Origin: Oscillospiraceae bacterium
GTDB lineage: Bacteria; Bacillota; Clostridia; Oscillospirales; SIG627
Direction of reading: 5' to 3'
Assembly: GCA_015065265.1 (NCBI GenBank)
Contig: SVQQ01000005.1
Span: 30,244-94,243 of the forward strand
Length of the DNA: 64,000 nucleotides
Shown piece by piece: positions 49,880-60,400 of this stretch. The notes under the pieces were generated by a model. That model had not been told where the DNA came from. It ran no database searches and was given only the letters and a program-made list of their open reading frames with translations. Every line of letters starts with the position of its first letter. Positions within the stretch are counted from its first letter, which is position 1. Both the position numbers and the translations under genes were made by a program.

Positions 49880-50074
49880 TTAACAAAAATAATTATTCAG
49901 TATTTCTGTCCAACTATTTTTTGAAACGTTTCTTTCTTTGTCTTCTTTTAATCTAAAAAAGCAACATTTTTTTGTATGATCAAGTTCTTTTATACTATCA
50001 ACCTCGCAGTTTCTTGTGCATACTCCGCTCGTTTGATAAATACATTTTTCATTACAGTTTATTTGTGTGAACAT
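49880..50074 (-). CDS. small cysteine-rich protein
   Basis: MFTQINCNEKCIYQTSGVCTRNCE...CCFF; intact short ORF with upstream AGGAG. Confidence 0.7.
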   Translation of the reverse strand: MFTQINCNEKCIYQTSGVCTRNCEVDSIKELDHTKKCCFFRLKEDKERNVSKNSWTEILNNYFC

Positions 50075-50207
50075 ATTAAACTCCTACTGTATGAAAGTAT
50101 GTTAAATAAGTGAAAAAATAATTGTTTTATAATAATTTTTAACATTAATTATAGTAAATTTAATAAAAGAATTGAAATATTAAACTTATATTAAAAAAGA
50201 GAAAACT

Positions 50208-50972
50208 ATGAATTACATTAAAAATCCAAATTTACCTGAAAACACAGTAAAATGTGTTTTGTGTGACAGTAGGGTAGAAGTAGAGGTGTTCGAAGAGTTA
50301 ACTCACCTTGGAATAGACGTTTTAACTGTACCGCAGTATAATGAGTTACCAAATCCGATATGTGCACATCCCGATATACACTGTTGTCATACAGGCGGTA
50401 GAGAGTTTGTCACCTCACAATATTTTTCTGACAACTTTAATTTACAAGTTTGTCGTTACTTCAAGAAAAATAAACTTTGTGAAAAAATTAACAATAGGGT
50501 AATTGAAAAGGAATTAAAAAGGGAATATCCAAATGACGTATATTTGAATGCGTTTGTTACTTCTGAATATATAATATGTAATGCAAAACTTGTAGCCCAC
50601 GAAATAATAGGTAACACCGATAAAAAGATAATTCACGTAAATCAAGGATACGTTAAATGTTCAATTTTACCGATTTCTGATAACGCGTTTATTACCGATG
50701 ATATTTCAATATATAATTCAGCGAAAAAATATTTTGATGTTCTGTACGTTGAGCATGGTGACATTTTGCTTGAAGGATATAACTATGGATTTATCGGTGG
50801 TTCAGGTGGAAAAATTTCAAAAGATGCACTAGCTTTTTTTGGAGACTTGAAAACTCATAAGAATCATTTCGATATAAAAAAGTTTTGTAACAATCACAAT
50901 GTACAGTGCGTTTCACTGTCAAATAAAAGATTATATGACTATGGTAGCCTGATACCGCTTTTTGAACAGTAA
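50208..50972 (+). CDS. conserved hypothetical protein, possibly DUF6873 (GME-fold-like)
   Basis: ILPISDNAFITDDISIYN, HGDILLEGYNYGFIGGSGG resemble this family from memory; tentative. Confidence 0.55.
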   Translation: MNYIKNPNLPENTVKCVLCDSRVEVEVFEELTHLGIDVLTVPQYNELPNPICAHPDIHCCHTGGREFVTSQYFSDNFNLQVCRYFKKNKLCEKINNRVIEKELKREYPNDVYLNAFVTSEYIICNAKLVAHEIIGNTDKKIIHVNQGYVKCSILPISDNAFITDDISIYNSAKKYFDVLYVEHGDILLEGYNYGFIGGSGGKISKDALAFFGDLKTHKNHFDIKKFCNNHNVQCVSLSNKRLYDYGSLIPLFEQ

Positions 50973-51110
50973 CCCCCTTTTCTTCAAAATTCACTTCCCT
51001 GTATTATATAAAATTTGCATTTTGTATAATTGACTATATTTAAATTCAGGGTATAAAACCTTCTTCCCTATAAAATACTATTAAAAATAATATGGAAGAA
51101 GGTTACTTTT

Positions 51111-51548
51111 TTGAATAAAGATAATTTCAAATATTATGCTACACATCACGCAGATAAGTCTCCTATCTTGAAAGATGCTATTTGCGCTTTTATTTTTGGT
51201 GGCGGTATTTGTTTTTTTGCCGAACTGCTTTTGACTCTATATATGAAGTTTGGATTTTCTGAAGAAACCTCAAGATTAACTGTAACGTTAACTTTAATTT
51301 TTTTAACCTGTCTTTTAACAGGCATTGGTGTGTTTGATAGAATTGCAAAAATTGGTGGTGCAGGTACCTTTGTGCCAATAACAGGTTTTGCAAACGCTAT
51401 GGTGTCCCCTGCTATCGATTACACCGCAGAAGGTTATGTAACAGGACTTGGGTCAAAAATGTTTATAATTGCAGGTCCTGTTATTGTTTACGGTACGGTG
51501 TCAAGCATTATTTATGGTATCATTTATTGGTTTTTGCTACTATTATAA
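51111..51548 (+). CDS. spoVAC: stage V sporulation protein AC
   Basis: GGAGTFVPITGFANAMVSPAIDYTAEGYVTGLGSKMFIIAGPVIVYG. Confidence 0.94.
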   Translation: MNKDNFKYYATHHADKSPILKDAICAFIFGGGICFFAELLLTLYMKFGFSEETSRLTVTLTLIFLTCLLTGIGVFDRIAKIGGAGTFVPITGFANAMVSPAIDYTAEGYVTGLGSKMFIIAGPVIVYGTVSSIIYGIIYWFLLLL

Positions 51549-51549
51549 A

Positions 51550-51584
51550 AATTAACGGACATCAAACGATGCCCGTTTTTTTAT
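51550..51584 (+). terminator. intrinsic terminator between spoVAC and spoVAD
   Basis: AACGGACATC-aaa-CGATGCCCGTT plus T7. Confidence 0.7.
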
Positions 51585-51651
51585 TTTCTCAAAGAATAAT
51601 TCTTTTAAAAAGTGTAAATATACATTTTAGAATAATTTATTTGGTGATATA

Positions 51652-52659
51652 ATGAGCAAATTTAAAACCTTAATACGTTTAAATACCCCTGTGAATATAA
51701 TTTCATCTTCTTCTGTTGTTGGAAACAGAGAGGTAGAAGGACCGCTGGGGAAATTCTTTGACATAACACTTTCAGACGACAGATTTGGAATGAAAACCTA
51801 TGAACAGGCTGAAAGTCAGATGGTGAAAATGTCCTGTGAAAGTACTTTAAATAAGTGTAAATACACCTACGGTGACATTGACCTTATAATTGGTGGCGAC
51901 CTTCAAAACCAGTGTGTCGGACATTCTTTTGCGGTGGCGGATTCAAATAGTCAATATATGGGAATATATGGTGCTTGTTCAAGCATGGCACAAGGACTTG
52001 TACTATCATCTTTACTAATAGATAGTGGTCATTTTTCAAACATATTAACCTCTGCATCATCTCACTTTTCTACGTCAGAACGACAGTTCAGATTCCCTCT
52101 CGAATACGGTTTGCAAAGGACTCCAACAAGTCAGACAACAGTAACAGGTGCTGGTAGTTTTATATTGTCTTCTAATATACCAAGTGACATCAAAGTCACA
52201 TCTGCTCTTATTGGAATTATAACAGACAGAGGTATAAAGGATGCTAATAATATGGGTGCCGCGATGGCGTGTGCAGCGCTTGACACTTTACAAAGATATT
52301 TTGCGCAGAGTGACAATAAGGAGTCGGATTTTGACCTTATTTTGACAGGAGATTTGGGCATCGAAGGGGCGTCGATTGTAAGAGAAACTTGTCACACCTA
52401 TTCCCTTTCATTAGGTGATAATTATAAGGATTGTGGAGAGTTGATTTTTGATTCTGAAAAGCAGTGCGTTTTTTCAGGTGGTTCGGGATGTGGATGTTCC
52501 GCAGTCGTTTTAGCGAGTTACGTTATGGAACTTTTAAAGAAGAGGGAAATTAAAAGAGTTCTGTTTGTAGGTACCGGGGCATTGCTTAGTTCAGGGTCGG
52601 TCCTTCAAAAAATGTCAATTCCTGGGATTGCACATTTAGTAGAAATTGTAAGGAGTTAA
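51652..52659 (+). CDS. spoVAD: stage V sporulation protein AD
   Basis: Thiolase-like: GIYGACSSMAQGL, ASSHFSTSERQFRFPLEYGLQRTPTSQTTVTGAGSF. Confidence 0.95.
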   Translation: MSKFKTLIRLNTPVNIISSSSVVGNREVEGPLGKFFDITLSDDRFGMKTYEQAESQMVKMSCESTLNKCKYTYGDIDLIIGGDLQNQCVGHSFAVADSNSQYMGIYGACSSMAQGLVLSSLLIDSGHFSNILTSASSHFSTSERQFRFPLEYGLQRTPTSQTTVTGAGSFILSSNIPSDIKVTSALIGIITDRGIKDANNMGAAMACAALDTLQRYFAQSDNKESDFDLILTGDLGIEGASIVRETCHTYSLSLGDNYKDCGELIFDSEKQCVFSGGSGCGCSAVVLASYVMELLKKREIKRVLFVGTGALLSSGSVLQKMSIPGIAHLVEIVRS

Positions 52660-52661
52660 AA

Positions 52662-53015
52662 ATGAAATATTTAATCTCTTTTTTAGTTGGCGGAACGCTT
52701 TGTTTGATTGCGCAAATCCTTGTTGATAAGACACGTCTTACTCCGGCGAGAATTCTGGTAGGTTACGTTACTGCGGGTGTAATATTAACAGCAATCGGGC
52801 TTTATAGACCTATTGTGGAATTTGCTTCCTGCGGTGCATCTACGCCACTTACGGGTTTTGGTTATCTTTTAGCCGACGGTGTAGAAAAAGCGGTTAGGGA
52901 AAAAGGCTTAATCGGGGCTTTTACAGGCGGTCTTGCTACAACTGCGTGTGGAATTAGTGCGGCAATCTTTTTTGGGTATATAACAGGTGTGATATTCAAA
53001 GGAAAATCCAAATAA
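52662..53015 (+). CDS. spoVAE: stage V sporulation protein AE
   Basis: FASCGASTPLTGFGYLLADGVEKAVREKGLIGAFTGG. Confidence 0.94.
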   Translation: MKYLISFLVGGTLCLIAQILVDKTRLTPARILVGYVTAGVILTAIGLYRPIVEFASCGASTPLTGFGYLLADGVEKAVREKGLIGAFTGGLATTACGISAAIFFGYITGVIFKGKSK

Positions 53016-53072
53016 ATATTGCTTTTTATAATTTGCTGATGTAAAATAAAGAAAAAACATCAGAGGTATATC

Positions 53073-53651
53073 ATGAGCAAAATTGTATGGAAACCCGGCA
53101 CACTTCTCTCCCCTGTTCCTGTAGTTCTTGTGTCTTCGGGCGCTGTTGACTCCCCTAACGCTGTTACAGTTGCATGGACAGGAATTGTAAATACAAATCC
53201 TTCGATGCTTTATATTTCGTTAAGACCTGAGAGACACTCTCATAAAATCATCAGTGAATCAGGTGAATTTGTAGTAAATCTCGTTACGAGAGATTTAGTC
53301 AGAAAGACCGATTCCTGCGGTGTTTACACAGGTGCAAAAGTAAATAAATTCAAGAAATTCAATTTAACACCCGAAAAAGCATCTCAGGTCTCTTCTCCTA
53401 TGATAAAAGAATCTCCTGTAAACATTGAATGCAAGGTGGAAAAGATTATACCACTTGGTACTCACGATATGTTTCTTGCACGAATTGTTGCAGTAAACGT
53501 CGAAGAGAGTTTGATTGGTGAAGGTGGAAAACTTGAACTAAAAAAAGCAAAACTTATAGCATATTCTCACGGAGACTATTTGGAATTGGGTAAAAAAGTA
53601 GGTTCTTTCGGTTATTCGGTAAAGAAGAAAAAACAAAACAGAGTCAAATGA
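53073..53651 (+). CDS. flavin reductase family protein
   Basis: FMN-binding split barrel: PNAVTVAWTGIVNTNPSMLYISLRPERHSHKIISESGEFVVNL. Confidence 0.92.
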   Translation: MSKIVWKPGTLLSPVPVVLVSSGAVDSPNAVTVAWTGIVNTNPSMLYISLRPERHSHKIISESGEFVVNLVTRDLVRKTDSCGVYTGAKVNKFKKFNLTPEKASQVSSPMIKESPVNIECKVEKIIPLGTHDMFLARIVAVNVEESLIGEGGKLELKKAKLIAYSHGDYLELGKKVGSFGYSVKKKKQNRVK

Positions 53652-53699
53652 AAATACCCCTTATTGCAGTTTAGAATCTGCAATAAGGGGTATTTTTTT
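53652..53699. terminator. bidirectional intrinsic terminator
   Basis: AAAATACCCCTTATTGCAG...CTGCAATAAGGGGTATTTTTTT. Confidence 0.92.
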
Positions 53700-54930
53700 A
53701 CTTTTCAATAAAGAGTTTTTCTATAAGATTATGTCCGTCAGGTATGTAAAATCCGGTTTTTAATGCATTATCTTCGGTAAAACTTTCGATACCTTGTGAA
53801 AGTATGTTTTCACTATCATAAATTGCGAAAGGAACGTTTTCGTGTGAGTGTGTTCGTATAGAACATGGTGTTGGGTGATCGGGCATCACAAGAACTTTAA
53901 AGCGTTCTCCCGTGCTCTTCAAGTATTCCATTACAGGTGCTAAAATCTTTGAGTCTATGTCTTCTATCGACTTTATCTTGTTTTTTACGTCGGCTGTATG
54001 TCCGCATTCGTCGGGTGCTTCTACGTGAACGTAAACGAAATCGTCACCGTCTTTGAAAGCAGAAATTGCTGCCTGTGCTTTTCCGTCGTAATTAGTTTTA
54101 TAGTTGCCTGTAGCGCCCTCTACGTCAATAGACTTCATACCTGCACAAAGCCCTATTCCTTTTATAAGGTCAACTGCTGAAATTACAGTTCCTTTTAATC
54201 CAAACTTTTCATAGAAGTTAGAAAGTTGAGGCTTTTTACCAGGACTCCAAAGCCAAATTGAGTTAGCGATGTTTTTGCCTTGTTTCTTTCTTTCAATGTT
54301 TATGGGGTGATTTGTAAGAACTTTTGTGCTTTTTTCAAAAAGTTCTTTATACTTCTCCCCTATTTCACCTTTTGGCAGATAATCTTTTATGGTTTTACCG
54401 ATTATGTCGTGAGGACGTGAAAAATCGTATATTCTTTCGTTTTTGTCGCAACCTGGAGGGTTATCGTATATAAGGCAGTGCCTATAACTAACCCCTGGAT
54501 AAAAATGTCTTACGTCGTTTCCAAATTCTTCTTCTATCGCTTCTATTAACTTACTTGCTTCTTCGGTTGAAATTTCTCCAGCACTGTGGTCTAGCATTAC
54601 GCGGTTTTCATAGTTTTCGTCCTCGGACAGAGTTACAACGTTACATCTGAAAGCATATTGAGTAGGAGTCATTTCAAGGCCCATACTTGCCGCTTCAAGA
54701 GGAGAACGTCCTTTTGAGTAAACCTTAGGGTCATATCCTAAAATAGCAAGATTTGCAGTGTCGCTTTCAGGCACCATATCGTCGGGAACAGTTTTAGCAA
54801 CACCGTTAAAACCGTTTTTTGCAATGAAGTCTATTGATGGCTTTTTTGCAACTTCCAGTGGCGTTTTGTTGCCTAACTCTTCAATTTTATAATCTGCCAT
54901 TCCGTCGCCGAGTATTACTAAGTATTTCAT
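53698..54930 (-). CDS. apgM: cofactor-independent phosphoglycerate mutase (archaeal-type)
   Basis: VILGDGMADYKIEELGNKTPLEVAKKPSID, SDTANLAILGYDP, HVEAPDECGH, MPDHPTPCS. Confidence 0.94.
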   Translation of the reverse strand: MKYLVILGDGMADYKIEELGNKTPLEVAKKPSIDFIAKNGFNGVAKTVPDDMVPESDTANLAILGYDPKVYSKGRSPLEAASMGLEMTPTQYAFRCNVVTLSEDENYENRVMLDHSAGEISTEEASKLIEAIEEEFGNDVRHFYPGVSYRHCLIYDNPPGCDKNERIYDFSRPHDIIGKTIKDYLPKGEIGEKYKELFEKSTKVLTNHPINIERKKQGKNIANSIWLWSPGKKPQLSNFYEKFGLKGTVISAVDLIKGIGLCAGMKSIDVEGATGNYKTNYDGKAQAAISAFKDGDDFVYVHVEAPDECGHTADVKNKIKSIEDIDSKILAPVMEYLKSTGERFKVLVMPDHPTPCSIRTHSHENVPFAIYDSENILSQGIESFTEDNALKTGFYIPDGHNLIEKLFIEK

Positions 54931-54942
54931 AATATTCTCCTT

Positions 54943-55644
54943 TTAAGAATACACTGGTGCGTATTCCAAAATATCAATTATCTTAAATGAATTATTGGTT
55001 TTATAAATAATGTACATTTGAGGTTTTACAGTGTCACTTTCCACACCTAAGCGAAATGTACCGTTATTTTTTCTGATTTTGTATCTTACATCAACGTAAA
55101 TAGGCTCGATAGAGGCATCACTGACCCAAGCGTATTCATCTTCAAACTCCGGTGTAATATCAAGTTCTTTAATTGAAATTTCATAAATTTGTTGCATAGT
55201 AAATTGTGATGCCTTCTCACGATTTTTAAATGCACGTGAGTCAAAGTAGGAGTTGTATTTTTCGTGGTCTCCGTTTCTGACGGTTGTGAAAAAATCGTAA
55301 AAGAAAACTGCTAAATCGCCACCGTAGGTTTCTAAATCTTCTACCTGTAGTTTATATGCGGAATCTCCGTTTATAAACTCCAACGCATACATATTCATAA
55401 GTTCTACAAAGACTTCGTCGTTGTAGATGTTTTCGTTAAAATCTGCGTTATAATATAAAATTGTTTTGTCATTCTGAGCATCGTATTGTGTCGGCAAAGT
55501 TTCTTTTCTTTCAAATATAGCCACAAATTCTTGTAAAGTCTTTGGTAAAAGCACGTACGGCGTAAGAGTGACGTATAAAACAAAAGAAATGCAAAGTATA
55601 ACAAATAATCCTAAAAGGATAAATAATTTACTCTTGTTCGACAT
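54943..55644 (-). CDS. hypothetical membrane-anchored extracytoplasmic protein
   Basis: One N-terminal TM; ATG at 55644 after GGAGG. Confidence 0.75.
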   Translation of the reverse strand: MSNKSKLFILLGLFVILCISFVLYVTLTPYVLLPKTLQEFVAIFERKETLPTQYDAQNDKTILYYNADFNENIYNDEVFVELMNMYALEFINGDSAYKLQVEDLETYGGDLAVFFYDFFTTVRNGDHEKYNSYFDSRAFKNREKASQFTMQQIYEISIKELDITPEFEDEYAWVSDASIEPIYVDVRYKIRKNNGTFRLGVESDTVKPQMYIIYKTNNSFKIIDILEYAPVYS

Positions 55645-56917
55645 TATAATCCTCCGCAAAAAAGTGCAGTTTATTATCGTTCTTTTTGTTATTCAAATCA
55701 AAATATTCACTTATTGTTACAAAGCGATAGCCATCTTCCAAAAGTTTATCTATTACAATCTCTGCAGCGTCACATGAAGTTTCATATATATCGTGTAAAA
55801 GAATTATAGACCCAGACTGAGTATATTTAATAACGTTTTCTGCAATTATTTCAGCTGAATCGTATTTCCAATCAAGAGGGTCGACGTTCCAATTTACAAA
55901 AAAGTAATCTGGAGTGTCAATTTCTTCTCTGTTAATGTTTCCAAAAGGTGGCCTTACAAGATAAGGACGTTTTCCGACAAGAGAAAAGATTAGGTCTGAA
56001 CACTTATCTAAATCTGCTATAACTTCATTAAATTTCATAGTGAAGAAATTAGAATGTCGGTAAGAGTGTATACCTATGTCGTGGCCCTTTGAATAGACAG
56101 TTTTAACAACGTGAGGATACTCTTCAACGTTATAGCCTACCATAAAAAACGTTGCTTTAACACCTTTGTTTTCCAACATCTCCAAAAGAGGTAAAGTGGT
56201 ATACGGGTTAGGACCGTCGTCGAAAGTCAAGGCAATATATTTTTCTTCTCGATTGGTTACAGGTTCGTATTCATCGGGGTGAAACACTGAAAACTTGTCA
56301 GATTTAAACAGATAATCGAAAGGAAAATAATAGACCTCTGAATCACTGATGATGTTTATACCGTTACTAAAAATGTAAAAGCCTTCAATATTACGATTTT
56401 TTGTGAAGTTTGTGATATTGTACTTTTCAGCAAAAGCAGTATTTAAACTAACTTCATCGAAAAAATAACCGATTTCTACGTTTTCGTGTGTACTTGTTTC
56501 ATATACAAAGCACAATTTTTGTTCGTCGTATAATTGCGGAGAATCCGCGATATAAAAAAGAAAACTTTCTATATCACGGTATTTTTCATATTGAAAATCT
56601 ACTGTTTTGGGCTTAAACGAAAGGTCAAGTGAAGCTAAAAATTCTTCGAGACGTAGTTTTAAGCTGGTGTTCAATTCTTCTGTTGGGAGAATTGGTAATA
56701 CAACGGAGGTTCCTGAAATTTCACAAATTTCAGAACGTATATTTGTCTTCTTATAGGTCAATCCCGAGAGAAGCGAGTCTGTTGAAAGAAGCAAGGAATC
56801 ACTTTCAATTGTGTCTTGCGAGAAAGTTTCAAAAGAGTCAAACGTTTTTGACGTGCCTTGAGAACAAGAAGAAAAAAGTAAAGTACAAACAAATATAAAT
56901 AATAAATACTTTTTCAT
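55628..56917 (-). CDS. polysaccharide deacetylase (NodB-like) lipoprotein
   Basis: Lipobox LLFSSC; ALTFDDGPNPYTT, IGIHSYRHSNF, RPPFGN, ILLHDI. Confidence 0.94.
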   Translation of the reverse strand: MKKYLLFIFVCTLLFSSCSQGTSKTFDSFETFSQDTIESDSLLLSTDSLLSGLTYKKTNIRSEICEISGTSVVLPILPTEELNTSLKLRLEEFLASLDLSFKPKTVDFQYEKYRDIESFLFYIADSPQLYDEQKLCFVYETSTHENVEIGYFFDEVSLNTAFAEKYNITNFTKNRNIEGFYIFSNGINIISDSEVYYFPFDYLFKSDKFSVFHPDEYEPVTNREEKYIALTFDDGPNPYTTLPLLEMLENKGVKATFFMVGYNVEEYPHVVKTVYSKGHDIGIHSYRHSNFFTMKFNEVIADLDKCSDLIFSLVGKRPYLVRPPFGNINREEIDTPDYFFVNWNVDPLDWKYDSAEIIAENVIKYTQSGSIILLHDIYETSCDAAEIVIDKLLEDGYRFVTISEYFDLNNKKNDNKLHFFAEDYNVEQE

Positions 56918-56997
56918 TTTTACCTCCTTGTTTTTATTAATCTTAATATAACACAAATCGCCCGAAAAATCAATAATTTCGGACGATTTGTAACAAA

Positions 56998-57411
56998 TTA
57001 TATTCTGATTTTTTTCTTTTTTGTTTTAGGCAAGACAGAGGCAAAAACGGATGAAGAAAATATGTAAATTAAAGATGAAATATACAAATTCAGGTTAAAC
57101 TCCCCTCTTGATAATACCAACGAAGCAATTAACAAAATGAGCGAAAATAAGAGTGCTTGTAAAAGACCTATAAAAATTAAAAAGTGGTCGCTTTTCATAA
57201 CGGTTCTTCGTGTTCCAAAAAAGTTTGGTATGAATAAAATCAAAACTGTAACGAAAGGATAAAATGATTCATATTTTGGAATTTTACCTAAAAGTACAGA
57301 AATAATCAGCGAAAGAGATAACGTAAGGATAATTGACAACAGTAATGAGGAAAAAAGTGTTTTGAAAAACATTGATGGGTTACGCTTATGGTTAAATGCA
57401 ATATCGGACAT
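56998..57411 (-). CDS. small 4-TM membrane protein (possibly TIGR04086 family)
   Basis: Hydrophobic ORF; family call tentative. Confidence 0.6.
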   Translation of the reverse strand: MSDIAFNHKRNPSMFFKTLFSSLLLSIILTLSLSLIISVLLGKIPKYESFYPFVTVLILFIPNFFGTRRTVMKSDHFLIFIGLLQALLFSLILLIASLVLSRGEFNLNLYISSLIYIFSSSVFASVLPKTKKKKIRI

Positions 57412-57464
57412 AACTTGCCTCCTGTTTTTTTATACAGGATATTCGCTATGCCCGATATTTATTC

Positions 57465-60400
57465 TTATCTTCCTGCTATAGAAAATTCTTCGTCGAAGGC
57501 GTCACCGTTCAAAGCTGAAGAAATCAGGTCTAGTTGCTTTGTATGATTTTCAAACCATTCAACAGTGTAAATTCTTATTATTTTCCATTTTCCGAATTTT
57601 TCAAGTCCGTTTAATATTAAGTTTCTACCAAAGTAGTTTCCGCTGTTAACAAAGGCAGTTTCATCAAAAACAATTCCCAGCAAATAATTGTTTTTCCCTT
57701 TGCTCTTTACTGCGATATCTATTTTACAGTTGTTGATACCCACGTTCAAATCCACTTTATATCCTAGAGTTTCAATGTGATTTGCAACTTGCTTTATCAT
57801 TGAATTCTCGGTGCAAGAAGTAGCATTTGAGTCTTGTATCAAATAGGTATTATCATCAATAAGACGGAGAATTGTTTTCTTGAAAACAGAATAGTTGACT
57901 TCTGTAGTCTTGAATTTTGCCAGATTGTCATAAGTAAGGGACGTTACAAGAATGAAATTTACGTCAGAAGAGGTAAGTACGTTAACGAGGTTTGAGATAC
58001 TTGATTTTTCTGATAATTCAGGAATCGTTTTAGTAATAGTATCCTTGTATCTTGGTCTTTCCTCTGCCGAGAACACAGTTGAGAAGATAATTACGTCGCG
58101 AGGGTCGTAAGTTGCTTCGCTAAAGGATTTAATGAAGAACGGAGCCCTGTCGTTGTTGTGTAATTCTTTCAAGGTCGGTGTTGAACTAACACGTTTACTG
58201 AGTAAAACCTCAATAAGACTTTTTTGTTCTGCTGTCATAGTGTAAACACCGATGGAAAGACCAGGCTTTTCGTTGTGGATTTTAATAATCTCATCTACTA
58301 CTGCACTTGCTTCAATAACGTTTACTCTCGTTCTCTTTCTGTCGTAGGTGCCTATTTGTTGAATAACGTTAAGTCCGTTTTTTCTTTGTTTTGTAGACAC
58401 AAAATTAGATAGCGAATTATTATAAAACAATTCGTTTACTAGCTGAGAGGTATAGTTTACGTTATAAAGCCAGTCAAGTTTTGCTTCTTGTGCATTGAAG
58501 TGAGTTAAATAGTTTGAAAAGGCTTTTATAGAATCGTTGTATATGTTATCCAATACCACAATACGTTTTGCAAGTGGTAATAATAAGAATAAACTATACT
58601 GCAATTCAGAAGAATCGGAGTCGATTATAACAGTATCGAACTCGGGCAGGTTTTTAAAACTATTCAAAAACTTTACAGAGTTGCAAACAAAACAAGGCTT
58701 ACAGGTTTGAAGTAATTCAACAGATTTTCGATCTGCTGAAGTATTAACGTTGAAAGCGAAGTTATCTTTCAAGGTTGTTTGCGCATCCGTCACGCTTATT
58801 TTGAATATATCGTCCAGTCCTTTTTTGATAAAGGAGTCGACTTTGTTTTTCAAATCAATAGAAATAAAAGATTTATGAGAGTTTATAATCTCTGAAATTC
58901 TACAAGCATTTTCCTTTTCTTTTTCTGAAGAAAAAGTGCTGACGCTATTTTCACAAGAAAGGAAATATTCCGTTACCGATTTAAAGAAACCTTTTAAAAA
59001 GGCGTTTTTGATATCTCCTGATGTGATTTGCTCGTTCTCGTACAAACGAACAACACTTTGCAGTCCTAAATTAACTGCCTTTTCTTTTTCAACGTTCCAA
59101 TTACACCAGCACTTTAACAAGTCGATGTTTTCAATCATTCTGTTATAGAATTTTACGACAAAATAGTACCATAACTTGCCGTTAATTTCCTTTGCACTCT
59201 CGATGTCCAGAGAAAGCAACTTAACAATTTCCTTTTCGGAATTGATATAAGAGTTATAGAACTCTTTGAAATCCGAAAAGTCTCTGCTAACGTCTGATTT
59301 TAACTTTTCGTAGTTTTTGAAAAGAGTTTTGAAGGTGGAGTATGCTCCAATGGGACTTTGCTCTGAATCGTATAAATCGTTTATGTAAGAAACAATTTTT
59401 TGTGAGGTAGTCAAAATTGTGTTGATTTTGACAAAAACATCTTTATTCCCTGAAGATACTGACGTTTTAACGTCAACACCCGTCAATTCATAAACAAGGG
59501 GTGAATTATCTTCTATTAGTGCAACGGCAGTTTTGTATCTCGATATCTTATTTAATATCTCAACAAAATTATCGTTGTTTATAAGTTTTGGGTTGAGGGA
59601 ATATGCTTTCAATTTGTTTTTAGCAACGGAAAGCGCGTTTGACTTAGAAAATCCAAAACGTGAGTTTGCATTTCTCCAATCGCTGAGAAGTAAGTCACAG
59701 TCAAGTAAAGATACGTCTTGGGTGAAGTTCTCGGTTAAAAACTCTTTCAACTCGAAAATGTCGCTACATTGAGAAATAAGAGATTTTATTCGTGCAATTT
59801 CTGTGTCAACGTCTTCCCTACCGAATATGCCAAAATAAACGTTATTTCCTTCTGTGTCAATGCAGTCCAATATCTTGATAAGGGTATGAGTTTGCTCCTC
59901 TTGCATTATTGGAACGTCAATACCCAAGTATTGAGCGAGTTCATTTTGCAAATTTATAAAATTCTGAGTTAAGGAAATGTGTTCGCTTAAGCCTATTGCG
60001 GTCTTTGATTTTAAGTCGTAAGAAAAATTCTTCTCCTTGACAAAACTCATGGGATTTGAATACGGTTCTCGACAGTTTGCGCCGGCTTTGGCAATTGATG
60101 AAACTGCATCAAACCATACAACGACGTCGTCTCTTGTGAGATGGGAAATCTCATCGTTTGTAAAGTTTACAGCATAAGGAAAAGAACGGTATCTCTCGTA
60201 TTGAGACGCCGCTTCGTATAATGAAAATCCTATTTCTTTAACTTTATGTAAATTCTCATAATAGGACGTTTGAGAATTTACTAGTGATTGTAATTCGTCA
60301 ATTGTGTCGGTGAAATCCGATGCTTCACTGTTGGTTTCGTTGGAATAAATATTATTAAATAAGTTAATTTGTTTGTCTTTGTCAAGAAGTGAGAAAATAT

